From: Microcaldota archaeon
GTDB taxonomy: Archaea > Micrarchaeota > Micrarchaeia > Norongarragalinales > Norongarragalinaceae
Assembly (NCBI GenBank): GCA_016207165.1
Contig: JACQQD010000009.1
Coordinates: forward strand, 106,660 to 170,659
DNA: 64,000 nt
Direction of reading: 5' to 3'
Made by a program: the position numbers and the translations under genes. Under the pieces are notes generated by a model that made no database searches, was not told the origin of the DNA, and saw only the letters and a list, made by a program, of their open reading frames with translations. This document shows positions 25,697 through 35,047 of this stretch, piece by piece (the stretch's first letter is position 1; every line of letters begins with the position of its first letter).

Positions 25697-27343
25697 TTAC
25701 GCCTCCGCTTCAATTTCTTTCTCGGCTTCGTCTTCAATGGCTTCGAGTTCGTCTTCCGCTTCACTGGCTTCCTGGGATTCGAGGTACTCGGTGCGCTTCT
25801 CGGCAATGCTTTTGAGTTTGGGCATGAGCGCCGAAGCCTTGCGCCCGGAAATGTCTTCCAAGGCTTGAGCGATTTCCGTGATGTACTTGAAAAAGATCAT
25901 GCGTCTTCGCTCTTGCTCTTCGGCTTTCGCCAGCGAACGCAGGTACACGGAGACGTCGCGGGCGGCCTCCATCAAAGCGAACCGGATTTCCGCCACGATT
26001 TCCTCTTCCGCTGAAATGGCGAGTTTCCCGGCGCCGGTGTACGGCACGTACACGGACACCAAATTAACCAGAATGGTGACTGGCAGCGCCTCGAACTCCT
26101 TGAGTTCGTACCGGTTCAAGTCAATGCTCTTGAAGGCCTCCGTAATCGCGCAGTTGCCGGCGTCAAACAACAACGGCACTCGGTTGGCAAACCGCAGCAA
26201 CTCGCCTTTACGCGTTTCCCCGACCAGGGAACCGGAGTTGCCTCCGTACGCGATGGCGACTTCCACGCTGAACGGAATGCCGCCGCGGAACACCTTGGGC
26301 TTTCTCTCAATGACGCGCCACTTCTCGGGCTTCAGCAGGTTCTTGAGCGATTTTTCAAGTTGGTCTTCACCAATGGGAATCAACGTGTCGGTTTCCGGCG
26401 CAATCCACTTGATTTTGGAAAACGCTTTCACGATTTCCTCGGCTTCCGCCCATTGCAAGGCTCTCGGCGACCGCTCCAAATCGATGCCCGGCAGCATGGC
26501 CTGGATTTCCTTGACTTTGTCCGCGGAAATGCGGGTGAAATCGGAAACCAAAAACGAAGAGATTTTTCTCCCGGTGGTCACCGCGGCCATGTCCATGAGG
26601 TCCGACGTCGTCAACCCCAAGGGGTGCGGCTTGACGGCTTTGGCCTTCTTGGGCACTACATTGGTGGCCCTGGGAAAAACCGTCAACTGTTTGTCCGGTT
26701 CCAACAGCGTGATTTGGGCGTGAGGGTTGGCCAACGCCGTCCTTCGCAGGTACTCGTAGACGCCGTACTCGGAGCGGTTGTACCCGACTTCCGCGTACTC
26801 TGCTTCGATGCGCGTGCCCTGGAACTTCCCGGAATACTCCTTCTCGTTCTCGATCTTGGCCGCATTCGTCTTGATGTCGATGGAGACGTCGGCTTCGTAA
26901 ATCTTGCCGTCCCCCAAACTCGTCTTGACGTGCGTGGGTTTGCCCGTCGTGATTTGCGAAAACAGCGTGGCGTACGCGGCGCCAATGCCTTGCTGGCCCC
27001 GCTTCTGGGCGCGGTGATGGAACTTGGTGCCAGCCAAGAGTTTTCCAAGCGCTTGGCCCACGTTTTTCTTGGGGATGCCGGTGCCGTTGTCTTGGACGAC
27101 CACCTTGAAATGGTCTTGGGGCAACTCCGCGATCTCCACGCGGAGGTCCGGCGTGATTTTGGCGTCCTCGCACGAGTCCAAGGAATTGGTGACGAATTCG
27201 TGGACGATGGTCGTCAGGCTGCGCAGCTTGCCGGAGTACCCCAGCATCTGGCGGTTCTTCTTGAAGAACTCCGCCACCGAGTACTCTTGGAAGGCCTTCT
27301 CCAATTCCGTTCGGGTGGGTGCTTTTTCTTCCGCCAAAATCAC
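25697..27343 (-). CDS. top6B: Type II DNA topoisomerase VI subunit B
   Basis: Subunit B is the GHKL ATPase that closes around the transported DNA segment. The 548-residue protein has the N-box HEFVTNSLD (E49, N53), the G1 box DNGTGIP (D85), the ATP-lid GQQGIGAAYATLFSQ, an H2TH region, and the transducer domain ending in a long acidic coiled tail rich in Glu and Ala. The start is GTG at 27343 overlapping the KH gene stop (GTGA), so these genes are coupled. The acidic tail of about 30 residues is a small lineage feature. Confidence 0.97.
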   Translation of the reverse strand: MILAEEKAPTRTELEKAFQEYSVAEFFKKNRQMLGYSGKLRSLTTIVHEFVTNSLDSCEDAKITPDLRVEIAELPQDHFKVVVQDNGTGIPKKNVGQALGKLLAGTKFHHRAQKRGQQGIGAAYATLFSQITTGKPTHVKTSLGDGKIYEADVSIDIKTNAAKIENEKEYSGKFQGTRIEAEYAEVGYNRSEYGVYEYLRRTALANPHAQITLLEPDKQLTVFPRATNVVPKKAKAVKPHPLGLTTSDLMDMAAVTTGRKISSFLVSDFTRISADKVKEIQAMLPGIDLERSPRALQWAEAEEIVKAFSKIKWIAPETDTLIPIGEDQLEKSLKNLLKPEKWRVIERKPKVFRGGIPFSVEVAIAYGGNSGSLVGETRKGELLRFANRVPLLFDAGNCAITEAFKSIDLNRYELKEFEALPVTILVNLVSVYVPYTGAGKLAISAEEEIVAEIRFALMEAARDVSVYLRSLAKAEEQERRRMIFFKYITEIAQALEDISGRKASALMPKLKSIAEKRTEYLESQEASEAEDELEAIEDEAEKEIEAEA

Positions 27344-27852
27344 ATCAACTTTTTCTGCCGGTGTTTTTCCCGTTCCAGGTACGAGTACACGCCGACGTGC
27401 TCGGAGCCCTCCAGCAACCTCAATACGGCTTCCTTGGCCGCCCGCAAATCCTCGAATTCGCCAAGAATCGCAATGTGCTCCGGCCCTACGGCCAAAAAAG
27501 CGCCGGAAAGTTCCTGCAACTTTTTCTTCGCGGCGCCTTGTTGCCCAATGATTCGGGCCTTGTAGCGCCGCATCTTCTTCTCGTTGCCGTGAAACGCGTT
27601 TCTCAGGTCAATGGCTTCCAGAAAGTAATCATCGGAGAACAGCTTGAAGGCTTGACGCGGTTGGAACCCGTACGCCAACGCCTTCAACACTTGTTCGACG
27701 ATCCACTCCGTTCCTCCTTCGCCTTCAATGGCGACGTCGCTGTCGTTGATCGCCAAGTCCACTCCGCCTCGCTCAGCGACGTCCTTGAAGATCTTGCCCC
27801 CGTCTTTCTTGAGCAAATTCAGGGTTTTCTTGGGTAACGACAGCAACCGCAT
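27340..27852 (-). CDS. KH-domain RNA-binding protein, Pno1/Dim2 (Krr1) family
   Basis: The 170-residue protein carries two KH-like modules: residues 1-75, with EGGTEWIVEQVLKALAYGFQP, and residues 80-155, with the GxxG loop in RYKARIIGQQGAAKKKLQ and GPEHIAILGEFEDLRAAKEAV. This is the arrangement of archaeal Pno1/Dim2 homologues that bind 16S rRNA precursor during small-subunit assembly. It ends in a basic tail. Placement directly upstream of top6B with a 4-bp overlap is an arrangement known from other archaea. The role in ribosome assembly is inferred from the family. Confidence 0.88.
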   Translation of the reverse strand: MRLLSLPKKTLNLLKKDGGKIFKDVAERGGVDLAINDSDVAIEGEGGTEWIVEQVLKALAYGFQPRQAFKLFSDDYFLEAIDLRNAFHGNEKKMRRYKARIIGQQGAAKKKLQELSGAFLAVGPEHIAILGEFEDLRAAKEAVLRLLEGSEHVGVYSYLEREKHRQKKLM

Positions 27853-27920
27853 TAAACTTCAATTCCTTATTCCGGCGGGTTCTCGTACCGGATGACTTAA
27901 CCCCTCTTGCTTAAAATACG

Positions 27921-28439
27921 TTATTGTTGTTTTTCGCCGAACGCCTCCTGCAAGACGGCTTCAAGCTCTTCTTGCGTGAACGGCTTGGCGAGGGTATACA
28001 CCTTCCGTCCATGCACCCTCTTTGCATTGCGCATTTCGTCCTGGTGCTGGCCGCTCATGACCACGATGGGAGTCTCCTGGTGTTCGCTTCGGCTTTTGAG
28101 ATTCTGGATGAGTTCCAACCCGCCCAAACCAGTATGAATTCCACGGTAGTGAACATCGGTGAACACGCCGTGGATGACGTCACCGACCGCGTTGGCGTTT
28201 TCCAAGTGTGCTAATGCCTCTTTCAAGTCTTCCGCTTGAAGCACGCGGTGGCCCAGGCGCGTCAAACTGCGGGAGACGACTTTTCGGGGAACCGCTTCGT
28301 CGTCCACGACCAAAAACGTGAGTTTTCGTGGTTCACCGGGCTTTTCAACCAAAGTCGGAGTCGGTCTTCGTCCAAAGGGTTTGGTCAACCACCCCAACCA
28401 CCGGGAAACCGTTTTCCGGAAACCTCCTTCGCGTTGCAT
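27921..28439 (-). CDS. Single-domain response regulator (receiver domain) with basic N-terminal extension
   Basis: The 172-residue protein has about 40 basic residues (VSRWLGWLTKPFGRRPTP) followed by a CheY-like receiver domain: acidic pair D46-D47, phospho-acceptor D95 in GVFTDVHY, T/S switch in VVMSG, and K152 in LAKPF. No output domain follows. No histidine kinase is present in the window, so the partner is elsewhere. The N-terminal extension may attach it to a membrane surface or a partner; it is not a clear transmembrane helix. ACTTTAAAGC centres about 26 bp upstream of the ATG, giving a leaderless mRNA. Confidence 0.88.
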   Translation of the reverse strand: MQREGGFRKTVSRWLGWLTKPFGRRPTPTLVEKPGEPRKLTFLVVDDEAVPRKVVSRSLTRLGHRVLQAEDLKEALAHLENANAVGDVIHGVFTDVHYRGIHTGLGGLELIQNLKSRSEHQETPIVVMSGQHQDEMRNAKRVHGRKVYTLAKPFTQEELEAVLQEAFGEKQQ

Positions 28440-28459
28440 ACCACAATACGATTTTTGGC

Positions 28460-28508
28460 CGCTTTAAAGTTTTCCGACCGCCCTCCTTCTCCAAAAGCCG
28501 CTTAAACA
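28460..28508. promoter_or_regulatory. Divergent promoters of the response regulator (-) and thrB (+)
   Basis: The near-palindrome CTTTAAAG at 28461-28468 centres about 26 bp before the response-regulator ATG on the minus strand. On the plus strand CTTAAACA at 28501-28508 centres about 25 bp before the ATG at 28529, which favours that codon over the ATG at 28520 for thrB. Spacing is the only evidence. Confidence 0.45.
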
Positions 28509-28528
28509 ATGGCCAGCCCATGCTTTGC

Positions 28529-29443
28529 ATGGACTCCATTTCAATCCGCGCCCCAGCCACCACCGCCAATTTGGGCGCGGGATTCGACGTATGCGGCATG
28601 GCGTTAAGCGAGCCGTTCGACGAGTTTACGTTTTCCAAGTCGGATGCCTGGCACGCCGCCAACGAGACGGCGTTCATTGCGGCCACCGACGAACAAAAAA
28701 GCGTTTTTGGCTTTGTCTGGAACGCCATGAAACAAGAATTCGGTTTGCCGGGAAGCCTCCAGATTTCCGCGAAGAAAGGCATCCAGCCCTCGGCAGGAAT
28801 GGGTTCGTCGGCCGCCGAGGCTTCCGCCACGGCGTTTGCAGTCAACGAATTGTTCGGCTTGAATCTTGAACGGAGCGAATTGGTTCATTGGGCGGGTTTG
28901 GGGGAAGGCTTTACCGCTGGAAACCCTCATTACGACAACGTAGCTCCTTGCGTGCTGGGCGGATTCACCATCACCTACAACACCAACCCGTTGAAAGTCA
29001 AGCGCTTGGACGCGCCAAAGGATTTGGTCTGCATGCTGGTCGTGTCGGAAGTCACCAAACCGTCGACGGCCTTTGCTCGAAGCGTCCTGCCGGAACAAGT
29101 GCCGCGGAGAGACGCATTGGTGAATTGCCAGTACTTGTCCCGGTTGCTGGTGGGCTTTTACGAGAATGACGTACAGACGATTGTTTCGGGTTTCGGCGAC
29201 GCCATTGTCGAGCCGTCGCGGGCGCGCGCCGGGGGTCTCCCGAATTTTCTGCAGTTCAAGAAACTCGGCGACCAGCATGGGTTTGGAACCGCGTCTTCCG
29301 GAGCAGGACCCACCTTGATCGCGTTTGGAGCTGAAGAAAGTCCGGCGTTTAGCGACGCCGTCCTGGATTCGTTCAGCCGGAAAGGGATTCGCGCCAAAAC
29401 GATTTGGACGAAACCGTCGGCTCTTGGAGTTCACGCATTATGA
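28529..29443 (+). CDS. thrB: ThrB, homoserine kinase (GHMP family)
   Basis: ThrB phosphorylates homoserine with ATP. The 304-residue protein has the homoserine-kinase opening IRAPATTANLGAGFDVCG, the GHMP ATP motif PSAGMGSSAAE at residues 87-97, and GTASSGAGPTLIAFG near the C-terminus. An ATG at 28520 would add three residues; 28529 fits a leaderless promoter. Its stop overlaps thrC by 4 bp (ATGA), so the consecutive enzymes of threonine synthesis are coupled. The length is normal. Confidence 0.94.
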   Translation: MDSISIRAPATTANLGAGFDVCGMALSEPFDEFTFSKSDAWHAANETAFIAATDEQKSVFGFVWNAMKQEFGLPGSLQISAKKGIQPSAGMGSSAAEASATAFAVNELFGLNLERSELVHWAGLGEGFTAGNPHYDNVAPCVLGGFTITYNTNPLKVKRLDAPKDLVCMLVVSEVTKPSTAFARSVLPEQVPRRDALVNCQYLSRLLVGFYENDVQTIVSGFGDAIVEPSRARAGGLPNFLQFKKLGDQHGFGTASSGAGPTLIAFGAEESPAFSDAVLDSFSRKGIRAKTIWTKPSALGVHAL

Positions 29444-30693
29444 AAACGTGGTTGGAATGTTGCCGATGCAAAAAACGTTACGCCACGCGTCGGGAGGACA
29501 CGTCGTGCACGGCATGCGGCCACTTGCTTGAAGTGCAGAGGGATGTGGAGAGCGTCGGCGTTTCACGCGATGAGTTTACGGCGCGCCAATCGAAAAGCGG
29601 GGTTTGGCGATTCAAGGAAGTCGTTCACCCTGATTTGAAGGAGGGGCAGATCGTCACGTTTTTTGAAGGCAATACGCCGCTGTACGAATCCGGGCCCGTC
29701 TCGGATTTTGCCGGGGCAAAAATCTTGCTTAAACACGAGGGCCGAAACCCCACGGGTTCGTTTAAGGATCGGGGCATGACGGTTGGAGTGAGCGAAGCCG
29801 TCCGCCGCAAAGCCAAAGCCGTGATTTGTGCGTCCACAGGCAACACGTCGGCATCGTTGGCGGCCTACGCCGCCCGTGCGGGCTTGCCGTGCGTGGTTTT
29901 GCTTCCCGAAGGCAAGATTTCCTACGGAAAATTGGCTCAAGCCATTTCGCATGGTGCCCGCGTCGTCCAAGTGCAGGGCAACTTTGACAAAGCGCTGGCG
30001 TTGGTGCGTGAACTGGCGAAGTCCGAGGGGTATTACGTATTGAATTCCGTGAACCCGTGGCGGTTGGAGGGCCAGAAAACCATTATTTGGGAGGCCTTGA
30101 TGCAGAACGGCTGGAAAGTTCCAGACTTCATCGTGGCACCCGGCGGAAACCTTGGAAACACCAGTGCGTTTGGGAAAGCTTTGTTGGAAGCCAAAAGAAT
30201 GGGTTGGATTGACCGGTTGCCTCGATTGGTGGTGGTTCAAGCCGAACGATCCGCTCCCCTTCACGCCACGTGGAAGCAAAAATCGGACGAACTCTTGAGA
30301 GTCGCCGACCCTGAAACGGTGGCCACCGCGATTCGAATCGGAGAACCAGTGAACTGGGCCAAGGCACTCAAATACATCGAGCGCACCAATGGCCTTGTCG
30401 AATCGGTGACGGACCAGGAACTCCTGGATGCCAAAGCCCACATTGACGCGTCAGGCATCGGGTGCGAGCCGGCGTCCGCGACATCCGTGGCCGGAGTCCG
30501 GAAACTGGTTCGCGCCGGAGTCATCAAACCGCATGACTCCGTGATGTGCGTCCTCACGGGCCACGGCCTGAAAGACGCGGAAACCACAATGGCCTACCAT
30601 CAAGGCACTCTGGAAGGCATCAAGCCGACTCACGCGAACAAGCCCGTCGTGGTTCGGGCCACGTTAACGGACCTCAAGCGCGCCCTTTCGTGA
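29440..30693 (+). CDS. thrC: ThrC, threonine synthase
   Basis: ThrC converts phosphohomoserine to threonine with PLP. The 417-residue protein begins with a small zinc-ribbon (C7-x2-C10, C23-x2-C26), common in archaeal and class II-like ThrC. The PLP lysine is K109 in NPTGSFKDRGM, and the phosphate loop is in VAPGGNLGNTSAFGKA. The ATG at 29440 overlaps the thrB stop. The last 30 bp overlap the end of the convergent transporter gene, which is unusual for genes transcribed toward each other. Confidence 0.94.
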   Translation: MKTWLECCRCKKRYATRREDTSCTACGHLLEVQRDVESVGVSRDEFTARQSKSGVWRFKEVVHPDLKEGQIVTFFEGNTPLYESGPVSDFAGAKILLKHEGRNPTGSFKDRGMTVGVSEAVRRKAKAVICASTGNTSASLAAYAARAGLPCVVLLPEGKISYGKLAQAISHGARVVQVQGNFDKALALVRELAKSEGYYVLNSVNPWRLEGQKTIIWEALMQNGWKVPDFIVAPGGNLGNTSAFGKALLEAKRMGWIDRLPRLVVVQAERSAPLHATWKQKSDELLRVADPETVATAIRIGEPVNWAKALKYIERTNGLVESVTDQELLDAKAHIDASGIGCEPASATSVAGVRKLVRAGVIKPHDSVMCVLTGHGLKDAETTMAYHQGTLEGIKPTHANKPVVVRATLTDLKRALS

Positions 30694-31569
30694 AAAGTAT
30701 TTCGCGGCAAAGCCGAACATGGCTTGCATGGCGATCAGTTGCGCCACGGCGACCACGCCGGCCACGGGATTAAACACGGTGGTCAGGACGGTGAGAGCAA
30801 TGGTGCCGTTTTTCATGTGGACGTCTTCGGCAAACGAAATTCGGTCTTTTCGGTTTCGCCCCAAGTGCAGTCCCACGAAAAACAGAATCAAGGAAATGAC
30901 GAGGAAGGCGGCAACCAGTGCCAGGGCGGTGGCGGCGTGGTCGTAAAAGTAGTCTGCGTTTTGCGCGACTTGCGCGCCAATCAAAAGCAGGAGCAACACG
31001 AGGCTGAGCGCCCGGCGGTACGGCGAAATCGCTTCGGGAACCGGGGTGTGGCGCAAGGCCATCACCACGACAAACGGAATGAGGATGTACAGGGCGACGG
31101 CGTGAAACAAGGCCGTCACGTCGATGACGGAGTTGGCGGACCCCAAAAGCAGGATCAAACCCGGCATGACCAACGGCGACAAGGCGTAGGATACGGTGGT
31201 CATGGAGAATGTTCTGCCGACGTTTCCGTGGTACAAGTCCACCATGGCGTTGGCGGAAACTGACGCCGGAGCAGCACCCACGACGACGAAGCCAATGAAG
31301 AGTTCCGGCGGGAAAAACCAGGCCGCGGCAAGACAGAGTGCGGTGAACAAGCCGTAGTTGGCCGCCACGGCCGCCAAATTCTCTTTTTCCAGGCCATGCC
31401 GAAGGCTTTCAAGCAAGGGACAGGGAAGCAGGCTCAAAATCATGACGAAAATGAGCATGGGGCCCGCGTAAGGAAAAAACGGAAGCAGGACGCCTGGAAA
31501 CGCGAGGCCGATGCCGATGGGCAACAACAGAAACGCCCAGAGGTACTCGTCCAAAAACGCGATGTACAT
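30664..31569 (-). CDS. BASS-family (bile acid:Na+ symporter-like) membrane transporter 1
   Basis: The 301-residue protein is nearly all membrane helices, about nine to ten. It contains the family's discontinuous-helix region around VGAAPASVSANAMVDLYHG followed by FSMTTVSYALSPLVMPG, which corresponds to the Na+-site segments of BASS transporters. Family members move bile acids, 2-oxo acids or pantoate-like organic anions with sodium; the substrate here is unknown. It is downstream of a close paralogue, and its 3' end overlaps thrC tail-to-tail by 30 bp. Its place within the threonine genes hints at an amino-acid-related substrate, only by position. Confidence 0.82.
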   Translation of the reverse strand: MYIAFLDEYLWAFLLLPIGIGLAFPGVLLPFFPYAGPMLIFVMILSLLPCPLLESLRHGLEKENLAAVAANYGLFTALCLAAAWFFPPELFIGFVVVGAAPASVSANAMVDLYHGNVGRTFSMTTVSYALSPLVMPGLILLLGSANSVIDVTALFHAVALYILIPFVVVMALRHTPVPEAISPYRRALSLVLLLLLIGAQVAQNADYFYDHAATALALVAAFLVISLILFFVGLHLGRNRKDRISFAEDVHMKNGTIALTVLTTVFNPVAGVVAVAQLIAMQAMFGFAAKYFSRKGALEVR

Positions 31570-31607
31570 GATCGCGTCAAGGAAGGCGGGAAATAAAAGG
31601 CGGCCGT

Positions 31608-32486
31608 CTAGCGGAAGCGCCGGGCCATGTAGACGAACATGACTTGGCTGGAAATGATGTGGGCCACCGCGACCGCGGCGGCCGCCGGAGTGAACAAGGT
31701 CGTCAAGAGCGTCAACGCGAGGGTGCCGTTTTTGTGGTAGGCCAACTGCGCAAACGCGATTTCATCTTTCTTGTTCTTGGCCAGTTGGGTTCCAAGAAAG
31801 AGCTTGACGAAGGACAACAAGACCAGCACCAAGAGGATGAGGCCGAAAGTAAGCGGTTGGCTGTAAAAAAAGGAGGAACTTTCCGCCACCTGGCCGCTGA
31901 CCAGCACCAAGAGCAACGCCACGCTTAACGGGCGTTTGACGTTGGCCAAAGGCTTTGCCGCCGGAGTTTTTCTCAGGACAATGACCAGCACCAAGGGAAT
32001 GACGATATACAAAATCACGCTTTGGAAAAGCGTTGCCGCGTCAATGGCCACGGACTGGCCGGCCAACACCAACACCAGCACGGGCGTGGCAATGGGAGCC
32101 ACGGCGTAGGCCACGGTGGTAACGGCAAAGGCTTTCCCGGTGTTGCCTTTGAAGACGGAGACCAACGCCGGAGCGGAAATGCCGGAGGGCACCACGCCCA
32201 TGACGACGAATCCAATCAACAATGCCGGGTCGAAGAACTGCGCGGCGGCAAGGGCTAACAACCCGGACACGACGTATTGGATGAAAACAATGCCGGTGGT
32301 TTGCGCGTTCAAGCCGGAACGAAAGCTCTCCACAAGGGGCACGTCCAGCAAACTCAACACCATGACGGCGAACAGAAGGGGGACGGCGTAGGGAGCGAAG
32401 ACCGAAAAATAGGCTGGGAAGAATAGACCCAGGAGGGTGGGCACGATGAGGACCGCCCACAAGTGGCGGTTGAAGAATTCAAGCAT
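31608..32486 (-). CDS. BASS-family membrane transporter 2 (paralogue of the next gene)
   Basis: The 292-residue protein has the same architecture as its downstream neighbour: MGVVPSGISAPALVSVFKGNTG aligns with the neighbour's VGAAPASVSANAMVDLYHGNVG, and both end with a KNGTLALTLLTTLF / KNGTIALTVLTTVF block followed by AxxVAVAxxI. They clearly arose by tandem duplication and have since diverged considerably. The gap between them is 38 bp. It follows asd by about 56 bp on the same strand, so it may be read from the hom-lysC-asd transcript. The substrate is unknown. Confidence 0.82.
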   Translation of the reverse strand: MLEFFNRHLWAVLIVPTLLGLFFPAYFSVFAPYAVPLLFAVMVLSLLDVPLVESFRSGLNAQTTGIVFIQYVVSGLLALAAAQFFDPALLIGFVVMGVVPSGISAPALVSVFKGNTGKAFAVTTVAYAVAPIATPVLVLVLAGQSVAIDAATLFQSVILYIVIPLVLVIVLRKTPAAKPLANVKRPLSVALLLVLVSGQVAESSSFFYSQPLTFGLILLVLVLLSFVKLFLGTQLAKNKKDEIAFAQLAYHKNGTLALTLLTTLFTPAAAAVAVAHIISSQVMFVYMARRFR

Positions 32487-32542
32487 TTTCCAAGGGGTTT
32501 AAACGGGGTTGGATGTTTTAAAGGATTCTTGGTTCGACAATC

Positions 32543-33580
32543 TCACACCAATCCTTTGTGTTTGAGCAGTTCCGCGTGCAAAATGCCGTTGCCGGCGGCC
32601 CCGCGGATGGTGTTGTGGGAGAGAAGCGTGAACTTGACGCGCCGGGGGCCATCCTCGCGGAGCCGTCCGATGGTCGTCGTCATGCCGTTGCCCGCCATGA
32701 CGTCGAGGCGGTGTTGCGGCCGGTTTTCTTGTTCCAGGTATTGGATCGGTTTTTGGGCGGAGGGCAGTTTGGGGTGGTGCATGTGATCGAAAGTAGCCCA
32801 ATCCTTTTTGATTTGGTTCACGGATACCTCGGATTGAAATTCCACGAACACGTTTTCCATGTGGCCTTCTACAACAGGCACCCGGTTGCAGGACGCGGAG
32901 ACCTCGATGCCAGCGGTTTGGATGGAGTCGCCGTTCAACGTGCCTAGCAACTTGACGCACTCGGTTTGGACTTTTTCTTCCTCTCCCGCAATAAAGGGGA
33001 CGACGTTGCCCAACGCGTCCAGGGAGGCGACGCCCGGATATCCCGCTCCTGAAAGTCCTTGCAGGGTGGCCACGTGCACGCGCTGGACGTCGTATTTCAT
33101 CAAGGGCTTCAACGCCATGGCCAACGGCACAGTTGAACAATTGGGGTCCGTGGAAATGAAGCCCGCCCAACCGCGTCTTTCTTGCTGGACGCCGATGAGG
33201 GCAAGGTGTCCGGGGTTGACTTCAGGTACGATGAGAGGCACGTCATCCTCCATGCGGTGGGCGGACGCTTTGGAAACGATTTTCAGCCCTTTCTGGGCGA
33301 GCTTGGCTTCCAGGGGCCCGGCCAGGTTCCCCGGCAACGCGGAGAAAACCAAGTCGACGTCCCGGATTTTTTCCGGAGAACATTCAACCACGGGCAAGTC
33401 CTTTAGGGCATCCGGCATGGGGGAATCCAAAAGCCAGTGGCATGCTTCCGCGTAGGGTTTGCCCGCCGAGCGTTCGGAGGCCCCAAGCAAAGTCACTTCA
33501 AACCATGGGTGGGTCTCCAGCAATTGCACAAACCGCTGGCCGACAAATCCGGTTGCCCCCAACACCGCGGTTTTGATCAT
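32543..33580 (-). CDS. asd: Aspartate-semialdehyde dehydrogenase
   Basis: Asd reduces aspartyl phosphate to aspartate semialdehyde with NADPH. The 345-residue protein has the nucleotide fold VLGATGFVGQRFV, the catalytic cysteine C148 in STDPNCST, and substrate-side segments GLSGAGYPGV and SASCNRVPV. Motifs fit the archaeal/fungal class. The ATG at 33580 gives the standard MIKTAVLGAT start; an in-frame GTG at 33592 is less likely. The product feeds threonine (hom here) and, if the genes exist elsewhere, lysine and methionine. Confidence 0.95.
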   Translation of the reverse strand: MIKTAVLGATGFVGQRFVQLLETHPWFEVTLLGASERSAGKPYAEACHWLLDSPMPDALKDLPVVECSPEKIRDVDLVFSALPGNLAGPLEAKLAQKGLKIVSKASAHRMEDDVPLIVPEVNPGHLALIGVQQERRGWAGFISTDPNCSTVPLAMALKPLMKYDVQRVHVATLQGLSGAGYPGVASLDALGNVVPFIAGEEEKVQTECVKLLGTLNGDSIQTAGIEVSASCNRVPVVEGHMENVFVEFQSEVSVNQIKKDWATFDHMHHPKLPSAQKPIQYLEQENRPQHRLDVMAGNGMTTTIGRLREDGPRRVKFTLLSHNTIRGAAGNGILHAELLKHKGLV

Positions 33581-33661
33581 GCTTTCTGCCACGAAGAGGC
33601 GCGATGACGCCGAACGTTTCTTACGTTATTGGGTCTTGACTGTACTTTAATGGACGGGGTC

Positions 33662-35047
33662 CTATGCAAGGGAAGCTTCCCCCTCAATGAATTCGGCGTG
33701 AACGGATTTCAGCGCCTTGTCGACGTCGGACTTGGATATGGCGACGGTGATGTTGATTTCCGAGGCGCCTTGGGAAATCATGCGGATGTTGACCTTGGAT
33801 TGCGCCAGGCAGGAAAACAGCCGGGCGGACACGCCGATGGTGTGCCGCATGCCTTCGCCGACCAACCCCAGCAAGGAAACGTCTTTTTCGATGGCGACAT
33901 CGGAAACCGGAATGCGGGCGTGGCCCAAGGCGCGTTGAAGCTCGTGTAAGTACTTTTCTTCCAGGCACAACGATAAATCGGATTGCGACGTGGAAATGGC
34001 GTCAATGGGCAAATCGTGTTTTTGCAGTTCCTCAAACAAGGGGTAGGCAATGCTGGATACATCCAAGAGTGATCCGCCGTGAAGAGTCACGATGCACGCG
34101 TTTTTCTTGACGGCCACGGATTTGGCCACGCTTTTGGCTTGGTGGCCGTTGCCGGAAATCACGGTACCTGTTTTTTGCGGGTCAAAAACGCTTTTGATTT
34201 CCACGGCAATGCCTTTCTCTTGAAGCGGAGCCATGGTTTTGGGGTGGAGGATTTTGGCGCCGAAAAACCCGAGTTCCTCGGCTTCCTTGTAGGTCAAGGA
34301 AGGAATCAGGCGCGCGTTCGGCACGGTTTTGGGGTCGGCGGACATGAATCCTTCCACATCTTTCCACACCAAAAGTTTTTTTGCGTCCAAGGCGTTGGCG
34401 ACCACGCCCGCCGAGTAATCCGATCCGCCGCGTCCCAACGTCAGCACGTGGCCGTCGGCGTTTTTGCCGAAATAGCCGGTCAGAACGACGAGGCCTTCCT
34501 GCACGTCGGGCCGAATGGTTTTCTGGAAATTCTGGGCGGTTTGCGTCAAGTCAACGGTGCCGTTGCTGAAGCGGCCTTCCACGATGAGTCCCGCGTCGTC
34601 GGACATCCACGCCTTGGATCGCACGCCACGGTCCTTGAGGTACGCATCCAGAATCACGGCGGAAAGCCGTTCGCCGAAGCTGTGGACCAACTCGACGGTG
34701 CGCGGCGTGAGCTCCTGGAGAAGGAAAGCGCCGAAAAGCACTTTGTTCAAACGGGAGACCAGCTCCAAGACGCGCTTGGATGCCTCTTTTTGTATGGTGG
34801 AATCGGAGACGTCTTCCAATGCGTGCAAGTGGTCTTCCAAGAGTTTTTGGCTAAACGCGTCCACGTCCCCGCTGTTTGGGGAGAGGTTGGCCAGGATGCC
34901 AGCGAGTTGGTCGGTGACGCCAAACTTTGCGGACACCACGACGACGTTTCCAGGCCCAAATCCATTCAAAATGGTGGCGGCACGCTGGTAGTCCTGCGCG
35001 GTTTTCAGGATGCCGCCGCCGAATTTGTGGACGGTGACGTCAGCCAT
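33662..35047 (-). CDS. lysC: Aspartate kinase (monofunctional, with C-terminal ACT domains)
   Basis: Aspartokinase starts the aspartate family by phosphorylating aspartate. The 461-residue protein opens with VHKFGGG (ATP/aspartate lysine-containing signature), has LGRGGSDYSAGVVANALDA and KDVEGFMSADP, then two ACT domains (CIVTLHGGSLLDVSS; SLLGLVGEGMRHTIGVSARLF) that usually give feedback control by lysine or threonine. It overlaps the end of hom by 8 bp and precedes asd by 81 bp. Since lysine genes are not in the window, threonine inhibition is a fair guess. Confidence 0.94.
   Translation of the reverse strand: MADVTVHKFGGGILKTAQDYQRAATILNGFGPGNVVVVSAKFGVTDQLAGILANLSPNSGDVDAFSQKLLEDHLHALEDVSDSTIQKEASKRVLELVSRLNKVLFGAFLLQELTPRTVELVHSFGERLSAVILDAYLKDRGVRSKAWMSDDAGLIVEGRFSNGTVDLTQTAQNFQKTIRPDVQEGLVVLTGYFGKNADGHVLTLGRGGSDYSAGVVANALDAKKLLVWKDVEGFMSADPKTVPNARLIPSLTYKEAEELGFFGAKILHPKTMAPLQEKGIAVEIKSVFDPQKTGTVISGNGHQAKSVAKSVAVKKNACIVTLHGGSLLDVSSIAYPLFEELQKHDLPIDAISTSQSDLSLCLEEKYLHELQRALGHARIPVSDVAIEKDVSLLGLVGEGMRHTIGVSARLFSCLAQSKVNIRMISQGASEINITVAISKSDVDKALKSVHAEFIEGEASLA

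Noticed and set aside
25109..27565. Two long plus-strand frames opposite top6A and top6B
   Set aside because: Both are covered by topoisomerase VI genes with intact catalytic motifs; the antisense products are Phe/Gly/Val-rich shadows.
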